NCBI RefSeq assembly: GCF_014633365.1
Contig: NC_068351.1
Span: 22,266,866 to 22,330,865, forward strand
Origin: Diospyros lotus
Taxonomy: Eukaryota > Streptophyta > Magnoliopsida > Ericales > Ebenaceae
Reading direction: 5' to 3'
DNA length: 64,000 nt
Part shown: positions 1 through 13,323 of the stretch, one piece after another
Layout of the letters: each line of letters opens with the position of its first letter
Numbering within the stretch: the first letter of the stretch is position 1
Notes under the pieces: model-generated
What the model was told of the DNA's origin: nothing
Seen by the model: the letters and a program-made list of their open reading frames with translations, nothing else
Database searches by the model: none
Program-made: the position numbers and the translations under genes

Positions 1-178
1 ATTTTCAAAATCGCTACTAAATGCCAAAGAAAATCGCCGCTAAAAATCATTTTTTTTGTAGTTTAAAATGTGAGCAGTTTGAAGCTCAATCTTATGGAAA
101 ACCCTCAATTTTAAACCCTTCTTTATAAAAAAACATTTTTTTGTAGTTTAAGAACTGAGGTAATGTTACCTTGAGGAA

Positions 179-200
179 ACGACTCGTGGGAACGAGTCGT
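179..200. repeat. Perfect short hairpin in the G0 leader
   Basis: ACGACTCGT (179-187) and its exact reverse complement ACGAGTCGT (192-200) flank a four-base GGGA loop. The hairpin sits about 220 bases upstream of the gag start in the retrotransposon leader. A role in RNA packaging or dimerisation is possible but is only inference. Confidence 0.6.
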
Positions 201-417
201 GTATGTTTTGGTTTAGTATCGACTTAGAATATGATATAGCCAAGGTATAGTCTTGAACCTCGTAGATGTTTTGAGTTCAAAAATTTTATGGTTCATGATT
301 TGGATACATAGGTAGGTTACCCCTAAGACATTCGTGGGACTCAAAAATTGTTAACGATATTGAGGTTATTTCTAAGTAAGTTTGGCAGTGGCTGAGAAAA
401 GTGTTTTCCTTTTTCAG

Positions 418-1735
418 ATGGTGAAAACTCATAGAATCACGGATCTTAACAGACGAGATGAGAGTGGCAGTAGTAGTAGCCATCACAGTCGTTCTACGAA
501 TCATGTCCCAAGCAATGGACTAGAAGAAGAGCAATTAGGTCCTAGTGAGAATAGATTTGATCAAATGGAAAGGATCCTAGAGAATATGCTAAACTTGGGT
601 AAAAAGAAATGAGCCACCAAGGCACACCCCCCATGTGTTGGATCAGTATCACCGGCAAAAACCCCTGGTGTTTAAAGGAAGGGCGGGAGATGACCCTATT
701 GTTGTTGAGTACTGGATGGAGCAAATCGAGAAGCTGCTCCAACATCTCCAATGCAGTGATGAGGAGAAGGACAACTGTGCCACATTCATACTAGAAGAAG
801 AAGCTGGGTGATGGTGGCAATTGACTCAAAGGGTATTACGAAGGACACCCAGGAAAGTAGAGCAAGATCCAAGGCCAAGGCAAGCTCAGCCTTTAACCTA
901 GGAAGCATTCAAGGAAGCTTTTAACGCCAAGTATTTTCCTCGAAGCTAGAGGGAAGATAAGACTTGGGAATTTATGAAGTTGAGACAGACAGAAGAAATG
1001 TCGGTGTCTCAATACGATGTCAAGCTTACCCAATTGATTAGGTACATGCCTATGTATGAAGACGACGAGTGGCAAAAGGCACAGAAATTCGTGGGTGGAT
1101 TGAAGGTGGAACTACAACAAGCTCTCAGCTCGTGTGTTGTTGACACTTACAACGAGGTGCTGGATAGGGCCCTAACTACTGAGGCAAATCTTCTGCGTGT
1201 AAGATTAATAAGATCGGATGATAAGAAAAGGGATTCGAATGGCACAGAGCATAGGTCGGGAGGAAAGAATTCCAAAGACGACGAGCCGTGTCCCCGATGT
1301 AGCAAGGTACACTTAGGGAAGCAAGGTTTCATGAGGCATATCTGTTGTTATACGTGCGAAGAAGACGGACATAAGAAGGACTTCCCCAAGAATAAAGAGG
1401 CACCTTTGACTAGGGATCGAATGGGGATTACATGTTTCACGTGCAACCAACCCGGTTATTATGTGAATAAATGTCTAAAAAGACAAAAGACAAAAGAATT
1501 TGGGAAGGTATATGAGCCACAAGGACCCCCCCACTGGATGAGTCTATTGTTTGACAAGAGAGGACAAAGAGGTTTACCCAAGCTTGTCAAGAGAAGACGA
1601 AGAGACCTACCCGACAATGACAAGAGGTATGATGATTCTAATTCAAATAGATTTCGATGCATATATGATCATGGCATATGCATTAGTTTGGAAGTAAACT
1701 TGAAAATTAGGTCTAGGGTTAAGGTTAAGGCTTGA
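418..1735 (+). pseudogene. Degenerate gypsy-type gag polyprotein
   Basis: Gag would form the retrotransposon capsid and nucleocapsid. The first ATG (418) opens a hydrophilic frame that stops at 610-612. The capsid domain continues in other frames through about 660-1200, with a recognisable block around TKYFP-like residues and QYDVKLTQLIRYMP (about 1007-1050). Two nucleocapsid knuckles follow near 1345-1475. The first reads CYTCEEDGHKKDF, with the final Cys lost, and the second reads CFTCNQPGYYVNKC, with the His replaced by Tyr, so both CX2CX4HX4C fingers are damaged. Frameshifts and stops (for example 610, 810 and 940 regions) make it non-functional. Protease and RT do not follow: the LARD insertion begins at 1884, and nothing pol-like appears when the host resumes at 12391. 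Confidence 0.75.
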
Positions 1736-1883
1736 GGTCTAGAACACCAGAAGTCAAGACGTTAAGAGCATATGGACCTTGTTAAGAAGATGAAAAATTT
1801 TGAGTTAGGAAGTAAATGATTGTATGGATCAAGTGTTACCCACCAAACATTGATTATCAACCACGTTACCTGAAAGAGTTAAG

Positions 1884-4357
1884 TGTAACACCCCACCTCG
1901 CCAAGCGTGTCACTATAAGAGTATTTTCAAAAATCTTTTTTTTTTTCCAAGTTCATTATGCCCGGAGATTTCAAGAACAATTTTCACATGTAGATAACGG
2001 ATCCTGAAAACCCCAGCCTTGCCCGTCTAACTAGCAAGATCAATAATCTTAACAACTAAACGAGACATATCATAATGCAGCGGAAACAATAACATTAATA
2101 CCGTGGCCTACCACGAGTTCCATACAAGGTGTTCTAACACCGAAACACTTATTACAAAAATACCAAATGATAACAATATTATCACACCCAAATACATACT
2201 AAAGCTTCCAAATGATACAATGACTAGCAAGCTAAACACCATTGGTCTCAACTAGCCACGTCCTCGCCCTCGCAACAGTCCTTGGCTGGAACGTTTGAAT
2301 GTTCCAAGGGCATAACCCAAATTAGATGATAAAACATCTAAGTGATGGCATGAACAGTTTACATAATGCATGAAAGACATACGAGCATGGCATATACAGA
2401 CAAAACGACACATGCAACACGTCTAACTTAAGAAATCTCCCTGACATACTTGACCTCCCGTGGAAAATCTTTTCCACACACCGTTGGGGTTAACCTTGCC
2501 GCTACATACTTAATCCTCGAGTGCCCTACCGTGTAACTCGTTCACCTGGATTAACCTTGTCCCATTCTCAAAAAGACCCCATCCCGTCCCATACAGACCC
2601 AATAACGACACGAAAACCAATACCCTGATGATATGAAAATCACATGCCATGCACCGACTCTTTTGCAAGTAAAAATAATTGATGCAATATACCACATGTT
2701 CAATATGCATACAATGCCAAAATTACATAAGTAAAAACACATAAGCATAACATCCCGAGTATCAGAGGGTACAACCACCCACTCGAATTGGTTTAATCAC
2801 GTGTATCCTAAGCTCGAGAAGGTAAAACCGCTCACCAGAACTCATTACACATATCCAACATACTTTCAAAATAAAGTAAGACTAGGATTAAATCACTCAC
2901 CTAAACGCATTCGGAATGCCTCGATCCTCATGCAACGCCTCAATTTGCATGCCAAATCACAATCACTTGAACTTACACTCAATCTCGAGCCACAACACTT
3001 CCTAAACACCATATTTAATTAAGGAAGCATTAAAATCCATTTTTCACAATTTTTCCATAATTTTCTCTATTTTTCTCTTATTTTTCACTTCGATAATTCA
3101 AAAATAATTATCTACTCAGACATTTTCAAAAATATTTCAACACAATAATTCCTAAAATAATTAAAGAAAAATACTGGAAGAAAATTACCGAATTGCCCCT
3201 ATCACACTTGCCCTCACACGCCCTGCGCATAGCTGCGCGTGAATGATGAAGCGTGCAGCCACGCGCCGATCATCTTCCCCAATTTTTCGACGCCAATAAC
3301 TGCTCCGATGGAAGATCCGATCCCACCCTCTTCAAGCCCTTGACCAGTTAATCACACCCATACCATTTTCCGACCGAAACACCACTGGCAAGGGGCCCAA
3401 ACTGGCAGTTGCAAGTCCAGCGAGGAGGACCGCCTCGCGTTTTTCGGCTTTGTTCGAACAACCACTAAACAAACACTAAAATGCTCCAAATTACTCCCAA
3501 ACTCTTCTCCTTGATGCAAGGATCAAAAGCCCTCTATCCACTCTCTCAAAAACATTCAAAATCGCGATCGATTTGTTGCCAAAATCCTTGAAACTCTCGA
3601 CCCCTTCTATACCCAAAAACCAATCGGATTTCGGCCAATCAACGGCCAATACTTAGCCCCCAAGCCTCCTAGCACTGGATACCACCTCCTTCGAACCTTC
3701 CTCGGCCGTCCCATCGCCTGAAATGACGGCCATGTGCGGTGGATTTCGGCGGCCGATTTCTTCCTCACTATGTTCACACTACAAGTTTGGTTAATTACAC
3801 TTTCACCCCCATAGTTTCTTCCAATCTCATTTTGACCTTTCCAATGCACCCTTGAACTATCCAATACCACCATTAAGTCCCACAAGATTTGTACTTCTCA
3901 TATCACCCTTGAAAGTCCCAAAAATCTATCATTTTGACCTCCCTCGGGCAAAATTAGAAAATTGCACTTTGGCCCGATTGATCGTTTTAACCTTAAACCT
4001 CTTCGTTTTGACCCGAAATCGCTTAAGGGTTGTTTTATACATAAAATCTAAGTTCTCAAGACACTCTGTTGACTTTCCAAATATTCCCTATGTCGATTCG
4101 ATTTTCTTAGCCTAGTCGACAACTGTATCGAAAACTGTTCCCGACCTTACTTCTTTCATCACCTAAAATCATAATTCGTATTACTTGACGATACCATTAC
4201 ATTTTCCTTGGCTATCTAAGGTCCGGGTTACTCCCTCTGATCGATTCGGTCGCTTAAGACTACAATAGTGTGCCTTACAGCCTCTTTCTTTTGATAATTC
4301 CAGTTATACCCTTCATAAAATACTATTTATAGCCTCAAACAATTCCTGGGTATTACA
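1884..4357 (-). repeat. 3' (left) LTR of the LARD-like element
   Basis: 2474 bases, TG to CA ends, element orientation minus. The minus-strand sequence near 3604-3614 reads GGGTATAGAAGG, a weak TATA-like promoter position. The same place in the partner LTR reads GGGTATAAAAGG. Short open frames inside (for example 3852-4115) are shadows of the LTR and recur in the partner copy. Confidence 0.88.
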
Positions 4358-7300
4358 TTCTCCCCCCCTTAATAAATTTCGTCCTCAAAATTTGGTCTGT
4401 GATAATTGTATCTCTACTATCGCTAATGACTCCCAATTGAAATGTCCTAAATACCATTCATAATTCTTAGCAATTATTCATAACTTACATCCTAACACGA
4501 TCCATGCTTACCAAGCATTTTACTTATTTTCCAAAATATCCCGTTGTAACTCTAAATAGGCAGTTACATGCATCTCAAAATAATTTGTAACGCTTAATAT
4601 CATTTCCAATCGTGTCCTCAAAATAAATTCTATTTGACTCTTAAATCTCCTAACCCACTTCTATACTAGTGCATATGTCATGATTGCACAAAAATTGATA
4701 ACATTTAACCAATTCATCTGTCATGATCACATAGAAATTGATAACATTGAACTAACTCGGCATACCTTTTTCTCAATTATCAGTACCGCGATTGCACATT
4801 AACTTTAGAGATAATTTCTTAGCCTCTTGCGGCTGGTCACGTAAATCATCAATTTAGGTCTATCAAGAACTCAATTTCTCCTATGGCGACCTAACATCCT
4901 GGCATATTACTATTTCTCTTCCAAACACTATCCATCAATCAAATCAATTTGTCTCAACACAGAATTCTCGTGTCGTTTCAACTCATCATTCATAAATCAA
5001 CATTCCATAATTATACTATCATCTCGAGTACTTAGACACATACATCATTTGTGGTATCCAACCTAGTACCATCGAGTTGCTTTATCTCAACTAAGTGATG
5101 TTTTCGCTTATCCTTCCCACGTGAGAAACAGTTTTTCTATTGAATCAGACAAGATCCCCGATCATCTTCAATTCTAAGAATAGATTTAATCTTGTCCTTC
5201 TAGGCGATCTAGTTTTTACACAACTTCTTTAAATGAAAAACCTTACAGGACAACTTTTGATTCTCACTGGATTTTCGGCAACACCCAACAAGACTTTAAT
5301 AGCTTAACCTTCTGTCTTACAACCCAAATAAAATTTCCATAGTGGAACTAGAAACTCACGCCTTTCTTTATCATAACACGTCTCTTGGAAAGAACAACAC
5401 TTTCGATTACCTATCAACATATAACTTACCATATCTTTATGTCAACTTCGTCTCTTTTAAAGACCAACTCATGTTCTTGAGAGTACCAAGATATCCCTAC
5501 GATTGTTCTAATTTTATCACCAAAAGTAAGATTCAAGACAACTAAATCAGAGCTAATTGCTCACAACTCCTGGGGTGTGTAATGTTAAATACACTCAACC
5601 AAAACCAGGTCAATAATTGTAATTAAATTCTTCCAAAAGGCTATATCTGAAAAACAATCGTCCCACCGCTTGCTTAATCTGGAAACATATTTTTTTCCTA
5701 AGCAACTCCACAACACATGTCTATACCAAGGATTATTCCATTCCTGATTAGGACCCACCTCGACCTAGGAACATAATTACTATTTCACCACAACTCCTGA
5801 ATTTTCAGGCCCACTCATCACTTTTTAGTAACCATAACCTCACGAGTTTCTGTCGTGGATGCAACTATCCTAGAAGAATCCTTTCGCAACCCTTTTGTAA
5901 TAGTCTCTCAAACACTATTTCTTCGAGCGAGATTACATTTCTTTCTCGATTCTCTTTTGACAATCATAGCCCATAAGGCAATATCCAGGTTAAGTCATCT
6001 TCCAAACCTTCATCCTTTTCATAACGATTAGGGATCCTGCCATGATGCTTTGGTTCCTTGGAACTTGGACTCTAATCCATACATAACATCCACGTTGCTG
6101 CCCAAACCTTGGCACCTGACCGTCTCCACAGTTCACTTTGTTGCTCCGACCCATGGGTATCACACCCCAGGCCGCAAGCCAACCACCAGTCCTCTGCCTT
6201 GGTCCCTAGGCTCAAATTCGTTGTTACAGGCCAAACACCGATGGTGTTATCGCTACGCTAGAACTCATTATTCCCTCTCCGAGAGCTATAGTGATTCTTA
6301 CTAATCTAAATCCCTAATCTCTTGGATTCTCAATTTTTTGAAAATATTACTCAATTGAGTGGTGCATCCTAGTCCTAACCATTCCCAGTTCCTCGAATTT
6401 TCTTCTATAGTCTAATCTCCTTTACATGTTTCGACTTCTTATTTTGCGATCGACTTTCAACTTGACACTTCACTTTATGGATCGCTCTTTCAATCAATCC
6501 TATTTCTTCCTTTGGACCAATTTAGATCAACGTGTTAAGACCTAATCTCCATATCATGCCTCAAGATATCTCTACGAGCTTCTCAAGTTTAGCAAATCTT
6601 ATCTCATCATTTGGTGCCTTAAAACTCAAGCCACGACCTATATGATTACCCCTTGGTTCTTGACAATCGTCGTGCTAATTATTTTCCTCTGAGTTTGACT
6701 TTCTCAAATCAACTAGGGTCATTTCAAGCTTAAGATGTAATCATCTCCTCAGGTTGAAATATCATTTTATCTCCAAATCTATACTGTACGTATAAATTTT
6801 CCTTAGAAACATCAAAGTTAAATGCGAAATGCTTTTATCTCGAAATCTTTCTAAGATCCAAGATTCATCCTAAATAAAAAATCTCTAGATTATCTTTGAC
6901 CCTTATATTATTTACCATCCCAAAATCATCAAGTGAGGTTTATTTTGCAAATCCTCTATACGCTAAAAGATTCTTTCAAATTTCCAATTTAACAGAAAAG
7001 TCCCAATCTTCAAAACATGTGGATCTTGCGTTTGATATCCAAGTAATTTTTCGGTCGCAACTTGACCCTAATTATAACCAATTTATGGTTGTTTCCTCTT
7101 TGTCTAGCAGTGACCATTAATAAGGGGAGATAAATTGGAAGCACACTTAAAGATTTCACTTCAAGGGAAAATTTCTATTGATTTTCATATCATGTTTACA
7201 CAATTACCACCAAGATAAACTTTTAGAACCCCGAAATAGGAATTCGATCTTCAATTATTTCCGATTCGTTTTCCTCGTCTGATCCTAACTAATATCCTCA

Positions 7301-8419
7301 ATACTGTTTTTTTTTTCCTTTTACCATTACCCACGCTTCCACAAGACTCAAGGCTATACCCTAACCTATATGAAACCAAACACCTACCGTTCCCCTAAGG
7401 TAATCTTTCCTTATTTCCTTTTTCATCGATTCTGGATCTTTTATCTCAATATCCCTATCAACAGTTTCAGATTCCTCAAACCCTCAAATTCTATTCCTAG
7501 GAGGAATTATTGAACCATCAACAACTCGCTCATTCTTAATAACCACCAGTTATCCCCATATTCAGCGAAGAGGATTTCTCCTAATGATCTCCAATTTATA
7601 ATTTCTAAATCTCATAGATCCTCAATTATAGTTATCGAACCAACCTTATATCCAAACCACATCGTCGGCTCTACCTCTTATAGCTAAGTCACTCCAACTC
7701 GTTGTTATATCACCTAGCAAGGTTCAGTATTTTCCCATCAATAATCCCAAGGACCTCAACCACAAACCCCCAGATCTCTAAGTAGGGATTTCGTCTTTAC
7801 GATCCATCAGTTTCTTTTCCCTAAATCTCCATTCGGAATTCCCACTAATTGGTTTTAACTGAATCCATTCCTCTTAAGTCCCTACTTGGGGTATCTAACT
7901 CAACTTTAAGATCTTCAAACCATTTTTTTTTTCACGCCCTTTGACAAGTTCTTCTAATAATCTCAACCGTTTCACTTATCCTGTCAGGCCATGACATCAC
8001 CATTATTAACATGTCCCAATCGGGAAGTACTAAATGATTCACTAAAATTCTTCCAAAAAAGATTTTATGCTATGCTTCAAGTTGTACCAAAATCACCAAG
8101 GTATTCATTGTTCTAACATTTTGTTGATCATATATCTATGTCCTTTCGACAACTCTTATTACTGGCTCTCTCACCTTCTACTGATGCGCCCAAAATGTGA
8201 ATAGAATTTGTTCGTCTCCTCTTGTTACTGAAAGTATATTCAAATTAAAACCCCAAATTTCGCCTCTTTAGAGTCTCCATACCATTTTCAACTCTGTTCC
8301 GAATGTCTCTTAGAATTCATAACCCTGTTCTAAGTTCTCATTCAACAGTTCTAACCATGCTAAGTTCAACAACCTAGCCAAACCATCCAAGGGTTTTAAC
8401 CTAGGTCTCTAATACCAAT
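4358..8419 (-). other. Non-coding interior of the LARD-like element
   Basis: I read no gag, protease, RT, RNase H or integrase motif on either strand. Open frames are all under about 85 codons and unlike known families. Position 4358-4370 is the polypurine tract (minus strand AAGGGGGGGAGAA). Positions 8406-8417 read TGGTATTAGAGA on the minus strand, close to the plant initiator-Met primer site. The element would need enzymes supplied in trans. Confidence 0.75.
8406..8417 (-). promoter_or_regulatory. Primer binding site of the LARD-like element
   Basis: The minus strand reads TGGTATTAGAGA two bases inside the 5' LTR, matching most of the usual plant primer site TGGTATCAGAGC for initiator Met tRNA. 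This fixes the element orientation as minus. Confidence 0.75.
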
Positions 8420-11400
8420 TGTAACACCCAGCCTCGCCAGCCGTGTCACTATAAGGGTATTTCCGGGAATCTTTTTTTTTTTCCAAGTTCATCATGCGCG
8501 GAGATTTCAAGAACAATTTTCACATGCAGATAACAAATCCCGAAAACCCCAACCTTGCCAGTTTAACTAGCAATATCAATAATCCTAACAACTAAATGAG
8601 ACATATCATAATGCAGCAGAAATAATAACATTAACAGCGTGGCCTACCACAAGTTCCATACAAAGTGTTCCAACACCGAAACACTTATTACAAAAATACC
8701 AAATGATAACAATATTATCACACCCAAATACATACTAAAGCTTCCAAATGATACAATGACTAGCAAGCTAAACACCGTTGGTCTCAACTAGCCACATCCT
8801 CGCCCTCACAGCAATCCCTGGCTAGAACGTTTGAATGTTCAAGGGGCATAACCCAGATTAGATGATAAAACATCTAAGTGATGGCATGAACAGTTTACAT
8901 AATGCATGAAAGACATACGAGCATGGCATATACAGACAAAACAACACATGCAACACGTCTAACTTGAGAAATCTCCCTGACATACTTAACCTCCCGTGGA
9001 AATTCCTTTCCACACACCATTGGGGTTGACCTTGCCGCGACATACTTAATCCTCGAGTGCCCTACTGTGTCACTCGTTCACCTGAATTAACCTTGTCCCA
9101 TTCTCAAAAAGACCCCAACCCGTCCCATACGAACCCAACAACAACACGAAAACCAATACCTCGATGATATGAAAATCACTCGCCATGCACTGACTCTTTT
9201 GCAAGTAAAAACAGTTTATGCAATATACCACATGTTCAATATGCATACAATGGCAAAATTACATAAGTAAAAACACATAAGCATAATATCCCGAGTATCG
9301 GAGGGTACAACTGTTGGAAATGTATGCCCTAAAGACACGTTTTGTTTAATTTATGGTAATGATGTTTCTTTTATTCAGTTTATGGCACATATATTATTTG
9401 CATTTAATTGTTGGAAAGGTGTCCATGCTATTAAGTAAGTGATTCATGTGATGGGTCGTTCTTCACAGTCAGGCATGAATCATGGGTACTTAATAAGCAA
9501 GAAAATATAACTCTTGATCTTTTGATAGAACTGGGCATTCTATCATGATAAGATCATTGTGCAATAGATCCTAATGGAGGATGGCTTGCCTTAGCCAGTA
9601 AACAGTCCGTTTACTCTAATTGTACAAGCGCATTTGGAATGCGTAGAGTGGACCTGTGATAGAAGCTAATGACAAAGTACTAATTATCATGGAGCTAGTC
9701 TATCACTGCTACTACGTGGACGAGTACTCTAATACTTGAGTATTAGTTGGTGGTCTAGTGAACCTAGATCTATATTCTTGGATTCATTGTAAGTGAGGTC
9801 TATCAAAGATCAATATCTTTTTGAGTTGGGAGTATGGTTTCTAATTAGCTAAGACAGACTATTACAAGATAGTTTCTGTGATTCACCCCCTTGTGATTGT
9901 CCAAGAATAATCGAATAATCCAGGGCCCTGGGAACGTGACTTAAGAGTGTGTGCTTCTGGGTAGCTCCCAGTGATAAGCAAGTACATTCGAGTAGTCACG
10001 GATTATTGGACTAGTGATCTAAGGATGGTAGAAGTCATTTAGAAAGGTGTTAGTACATTATTCCTTTCTAAATGATGGGTGTTACGCAGAGGGGTATTTT
10101 CGTCATTACACTAGTAGGTCAAAGACATGGCATATGCAAAATTATTCGTGGGGTCAGTGTTACCATATGGTGATAGTTGGAACACTTAGAATGACAAAAA
10201 TATAGCTACTAGGTAGCAGGGATATTTTGGTCATTTTAGCAGCCGTGAATAATTTGTCTTTTGGTCCCCGGGGTAGCTCGATGTAACTCATGTATTTTTA
10301 ATACATTTGGCTTGTTGGATGAATTACATTAAGAGAGAGTTATTTTATTTAGAATGGTCCATTGGGCTAAAATAAAATAATAGTTCATTAGGGTTTTAAT
10401 TAATTAATTGGGCTAACCCAATTAGAAAATTAATTAAAAGGTCTTGGCCCATTAGGGTTTGGCCCACTAGGGTTTTAACCCTAGGGTTCTCCCTATATAT
10501 ATCTCTCTTTAGTTGTTTTTCATCCAAGTCGTTTTTTATTCTCCTTCACCGAAGAGAGGCCACGAGTTCGAGTCATACTCCGGAAGATCGAAAGGGGGCG
10601 TTTGAGTTCTGATGCGACGGAGCCGAAGGCTAGCAGGACAGCCGTCGTCTCCTCCACGCGAAGAAGCTCCCATCGCTCCATTCCGTCCGGTAATCCGCCG
10701 TAAAAGTAAGTCTCCTAGACTCTAACCAAATACGAGGATCGTTTTTATTTTAAAACGCTTCCGTTGCATGCTTTTGATCCTCGTTCATGATCCTACAACA
10801 ACCACCCACTCGAACTGGTTTAATCACGTGTATCCTAAGCTCGAGAGGGTAAAACCGCTCACCAGAACTCATTATACACATCCAACATACTTTCAAAATA
10901 AAGTAAGGTTAGGATCAAACCACTCACCCGAAGGCATTCGGAATGCCTCGATCCTCGTGCAACGCCTCGATTTGCATGCCAAATCAAAATCACTTGAACT
11001 TACACTCAACCTTGAGCCACAACACTTCCTAAACACCATATTTAATTAAGGAAGCATTAAAATCCATTTTTCTCAATTTTTCCATAATTTTCTCTATTTT
11101 TCTCCCATTTTTCACCTTGATAATTCAAAAATAATTATCTCTTCAGACATTTTCCAAAATATTTCAACACAATAATTCCTAAAATAATTAAAGAAAAATA
11201 TTAGAAGAAAATTATCGAATTGCCCCTATCACACGCGCCCTCACACGCCCTGCTCGTGGCTAAGTGTGAAGGATGGCGCGTGCAGCCACGCGTCGATCAT
11301 CTTCCCCAATTTCTTAACGCGGACGACTGCTCTGATGGAAGATCCGATCCCACCCTCTTCAAGCCCTTGACCAGTCGATCACACCCATACTATTTTCCAG

Positions 11401-12385
11401 CCGAAACACCACTGGAAAGGGGCCCAAACGGGCAATTGCAGGTCCGGCGAGGCGGACCGCCTCACATTTTTCAGCTTTGTTCGAACAGCCACTAAACAAA
11501 CACCAAAATGCTACAAATTGCTCCCAAACTCTTCTCCTTGATGCAACGATCAAAAGCCTTCTATCCACTCTCTCAAAAACATTCAAAATTGTGATCGATT
11601 TGTTGCCAAAACCCTTGAAACTCTTGACCCCTTTTATACCCAAAAACTGATCAGATTTCGGCCAATCAACGGCTAATACTTGGCCCCTAAGCCTCCTAGA
11701 GCCGAATACCACCTCCCTCGAACCTTCCTCGGTCGTCCCATCGCCTGAAACGATGGCCACGTGCGATGGATTTCTGCGGCCGATTTCTTCCTCACTGTGT
11801 CCACACTACAGGTTTGGTTAATTACACTTTGACCCCCCATAGTTTCTTTCAATCTCATTTTGACATTTCCAATGCACCCTTGAACTATCCAATACCACCA
11901 TTAAGTCCCACGAGATTTGTACTTCTCATATCACCCTTGAAAGTCCCAAAAATCTATCATTTTGACCTCCCTCGGGCAAAATTAGAAAATTACACTTTGG
12001 CCCAATTGATCGTTTTAACCTTAAAGCTCTTCGTTTTGACCCGAAATCGCTTAAGGGTTGTTTCATACATAAAATCTAAGTTCTCAAGACACTCCATTGA
12101 CTTTCTGGATATTCCCTACGTCGATTCCATTTTCTCAGCCTGGTCGACAGTTGTACCGAAAACTATTCTCAACCCTACTTCTTTCGTCACCTAAAATCAT
12201 AATTCGTATTACTTGACGATACCATTACATTTTCCTTGGCTATCTAAGGTCCGAGTTACTCCCTCTAATCGATTCGGTCACTTAAGACTGCAATAGTATG
12301 CCCTACAGCCTCTTTCTTTTGATAATTCCAGTTATACCCTTCATAAAATACTATTTATAGCCTCAAACAATTCCTGGGTATTACA
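8420..12385 (-). repeat. 5' (right) LTR of the LARD-like element, split by a solo LTR
   Basis: Same sequence family as 1884-4357 over its whole length. The two sides of the break are 8420-9311 and 10803-12385, totalling 2475 bases against 2474 for the partner. On the minus strand the TATA-like GGGTATAAAAGG lies near 11629-11640. Frames at 10768-11049, 11220-11495, 11359-11760 and 11766-12194 are LTR sequence, not genes. Confidence 0.87.
9312..10797 (+). mobile_element. Copia-type solo LTR, TSD ACAAC
   Basis: 1486 bases starting TGTTGGAAATG and ending ATCCTACA, with ACAAC at 9307-9311 and again at 10798-10802. The uninterrupted partner LTR has a single copy of the same target at 2772-2776, confirming the boundaries. 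A TATA-like tract lies near 10493-10503, so the LTR reads on the plus strand. It contains no coding region. Ends and layout match the relatives at 57697-59106 and 23851. Assignment to copia rests on LTR appearance only. Confidence 0.85.
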
Positions 12386-12582
12386 TTAAGCATGATATAG
12401 AGTTTCAATTCCTGGGTGATGTAGAATTTTATTTTAAGGACTAGTCTGAAAGATATTTTGATGAATTAATTTAGGATCTCTTGAAAACACGATTAGAAAT
12501 AAACGTGGCAGAAAAATTGTGGTGATACTGAGTGATATAAGTCATTTTGGGGGAGATGTGTAACTACCTGTAAAGGAGCTAC

Positions 12583-13323
12583 TGCAACACCCTGACTTTC
12601 TAGGGCGTTAGGTAACGTTAGATTTCAGGGATATATATTTTTTTCAAATAGAAACCCAACACATAAACCGATCCCCGAAGATCCCGTTACACCTTCTCAT
12701 TATATTAACTTAGAAACATTAATAAACTAAGACAGGTAAATCACCTCAAATGCGGAAACAAGATCGAAACCTCAATAGATCATAACCGTAATCACTTTAT
12801 TCATATTATAAAGCCGAATCAACGTTTTATATGACGTCATCAAAATGAACAACACAATTGAAAACAACATACTATAAACTATCCACTAATCGCCGTCACT
12901 CCTCGGTAATCCCTTTTCCTTTCGCACTGCTGCCTTCACCTGGAACGTTTGAATATTCCAAGGACATAGTCTATATTAGATGATGAATCATCTAAGTGAG
13001 AGTTCAAAAATGCATTTTCATGAATGAATGCAAGACATGAAATAAACCAACACAACCCGACAATCCCTAGCTGAAGAGAATCCCATAGTGCTTAACCTTA
13101 CCACGGGGAAAGAGCAATCTTTTTAAAGGCCATGCCACCATATCGATACATCGACACAACGCGGTTCTAGTTTAAGAGGGGCAAGGTCAACCCATCTCTC
13201 TAACATCTCGGGAACAATAGTTACCACTCCCAGCTCAAGATGGTCACATCAACGCAGGAACTCGGCTCACCACATTTACGTCAGGGATTATGTTCCCACT
13301 CAAAAGCATTCAGGAACCACTAC
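12583..13323 (-). repeat. LTR array, first 5' segment
   Basis: Begins TGCAACACCC and ends AGGAACCACTAC. It is the first of three directly repeated segments of about 730 bases that share the LTR start, the TAGATGATGAATCATCTA block and the terminal CACTAC. It probably belongs to the outermost LTR. Confidence 0.8.

Larger units (their letters stand above)
1884..12385 (-). mobile_element. Complete LARD-like non-autonomous LTR retrotransposon with TSD TTAAG
   Basis: Two direct LTRs (1884-4357 and 8420-12385) begin TGTAACACCC and end GGGTATTACA. They enclose 4062 bases with no retrotransposon domain. Five-base duplications TTAAG lie at 1879-1883 and 12386-12390. The polypurine tract (reverse complement of 4358-4370) abuts the left LTR and a primer site (8406-8417) lies two bases from the right LTR, so the element reads on the minus strand. 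Large LTRs with a non-coding interior fit the LARD class. The right LTR is 1491 bases longer only because of a nested solo LTR plus its duplication. Confidence 0.88.

Noticed and set aside
1704..1730. Telomere-like repeat near TAGGGTTAAGG
   Set aside because: Only one partial TTTAGGG-like unit, no tandem array.
11359..12194. 130-140-codon frames in the right LARD LTR
   Set aside because: The same sequence exists in the left LTR with shifted frames, so it is non-coding LTR sequence.
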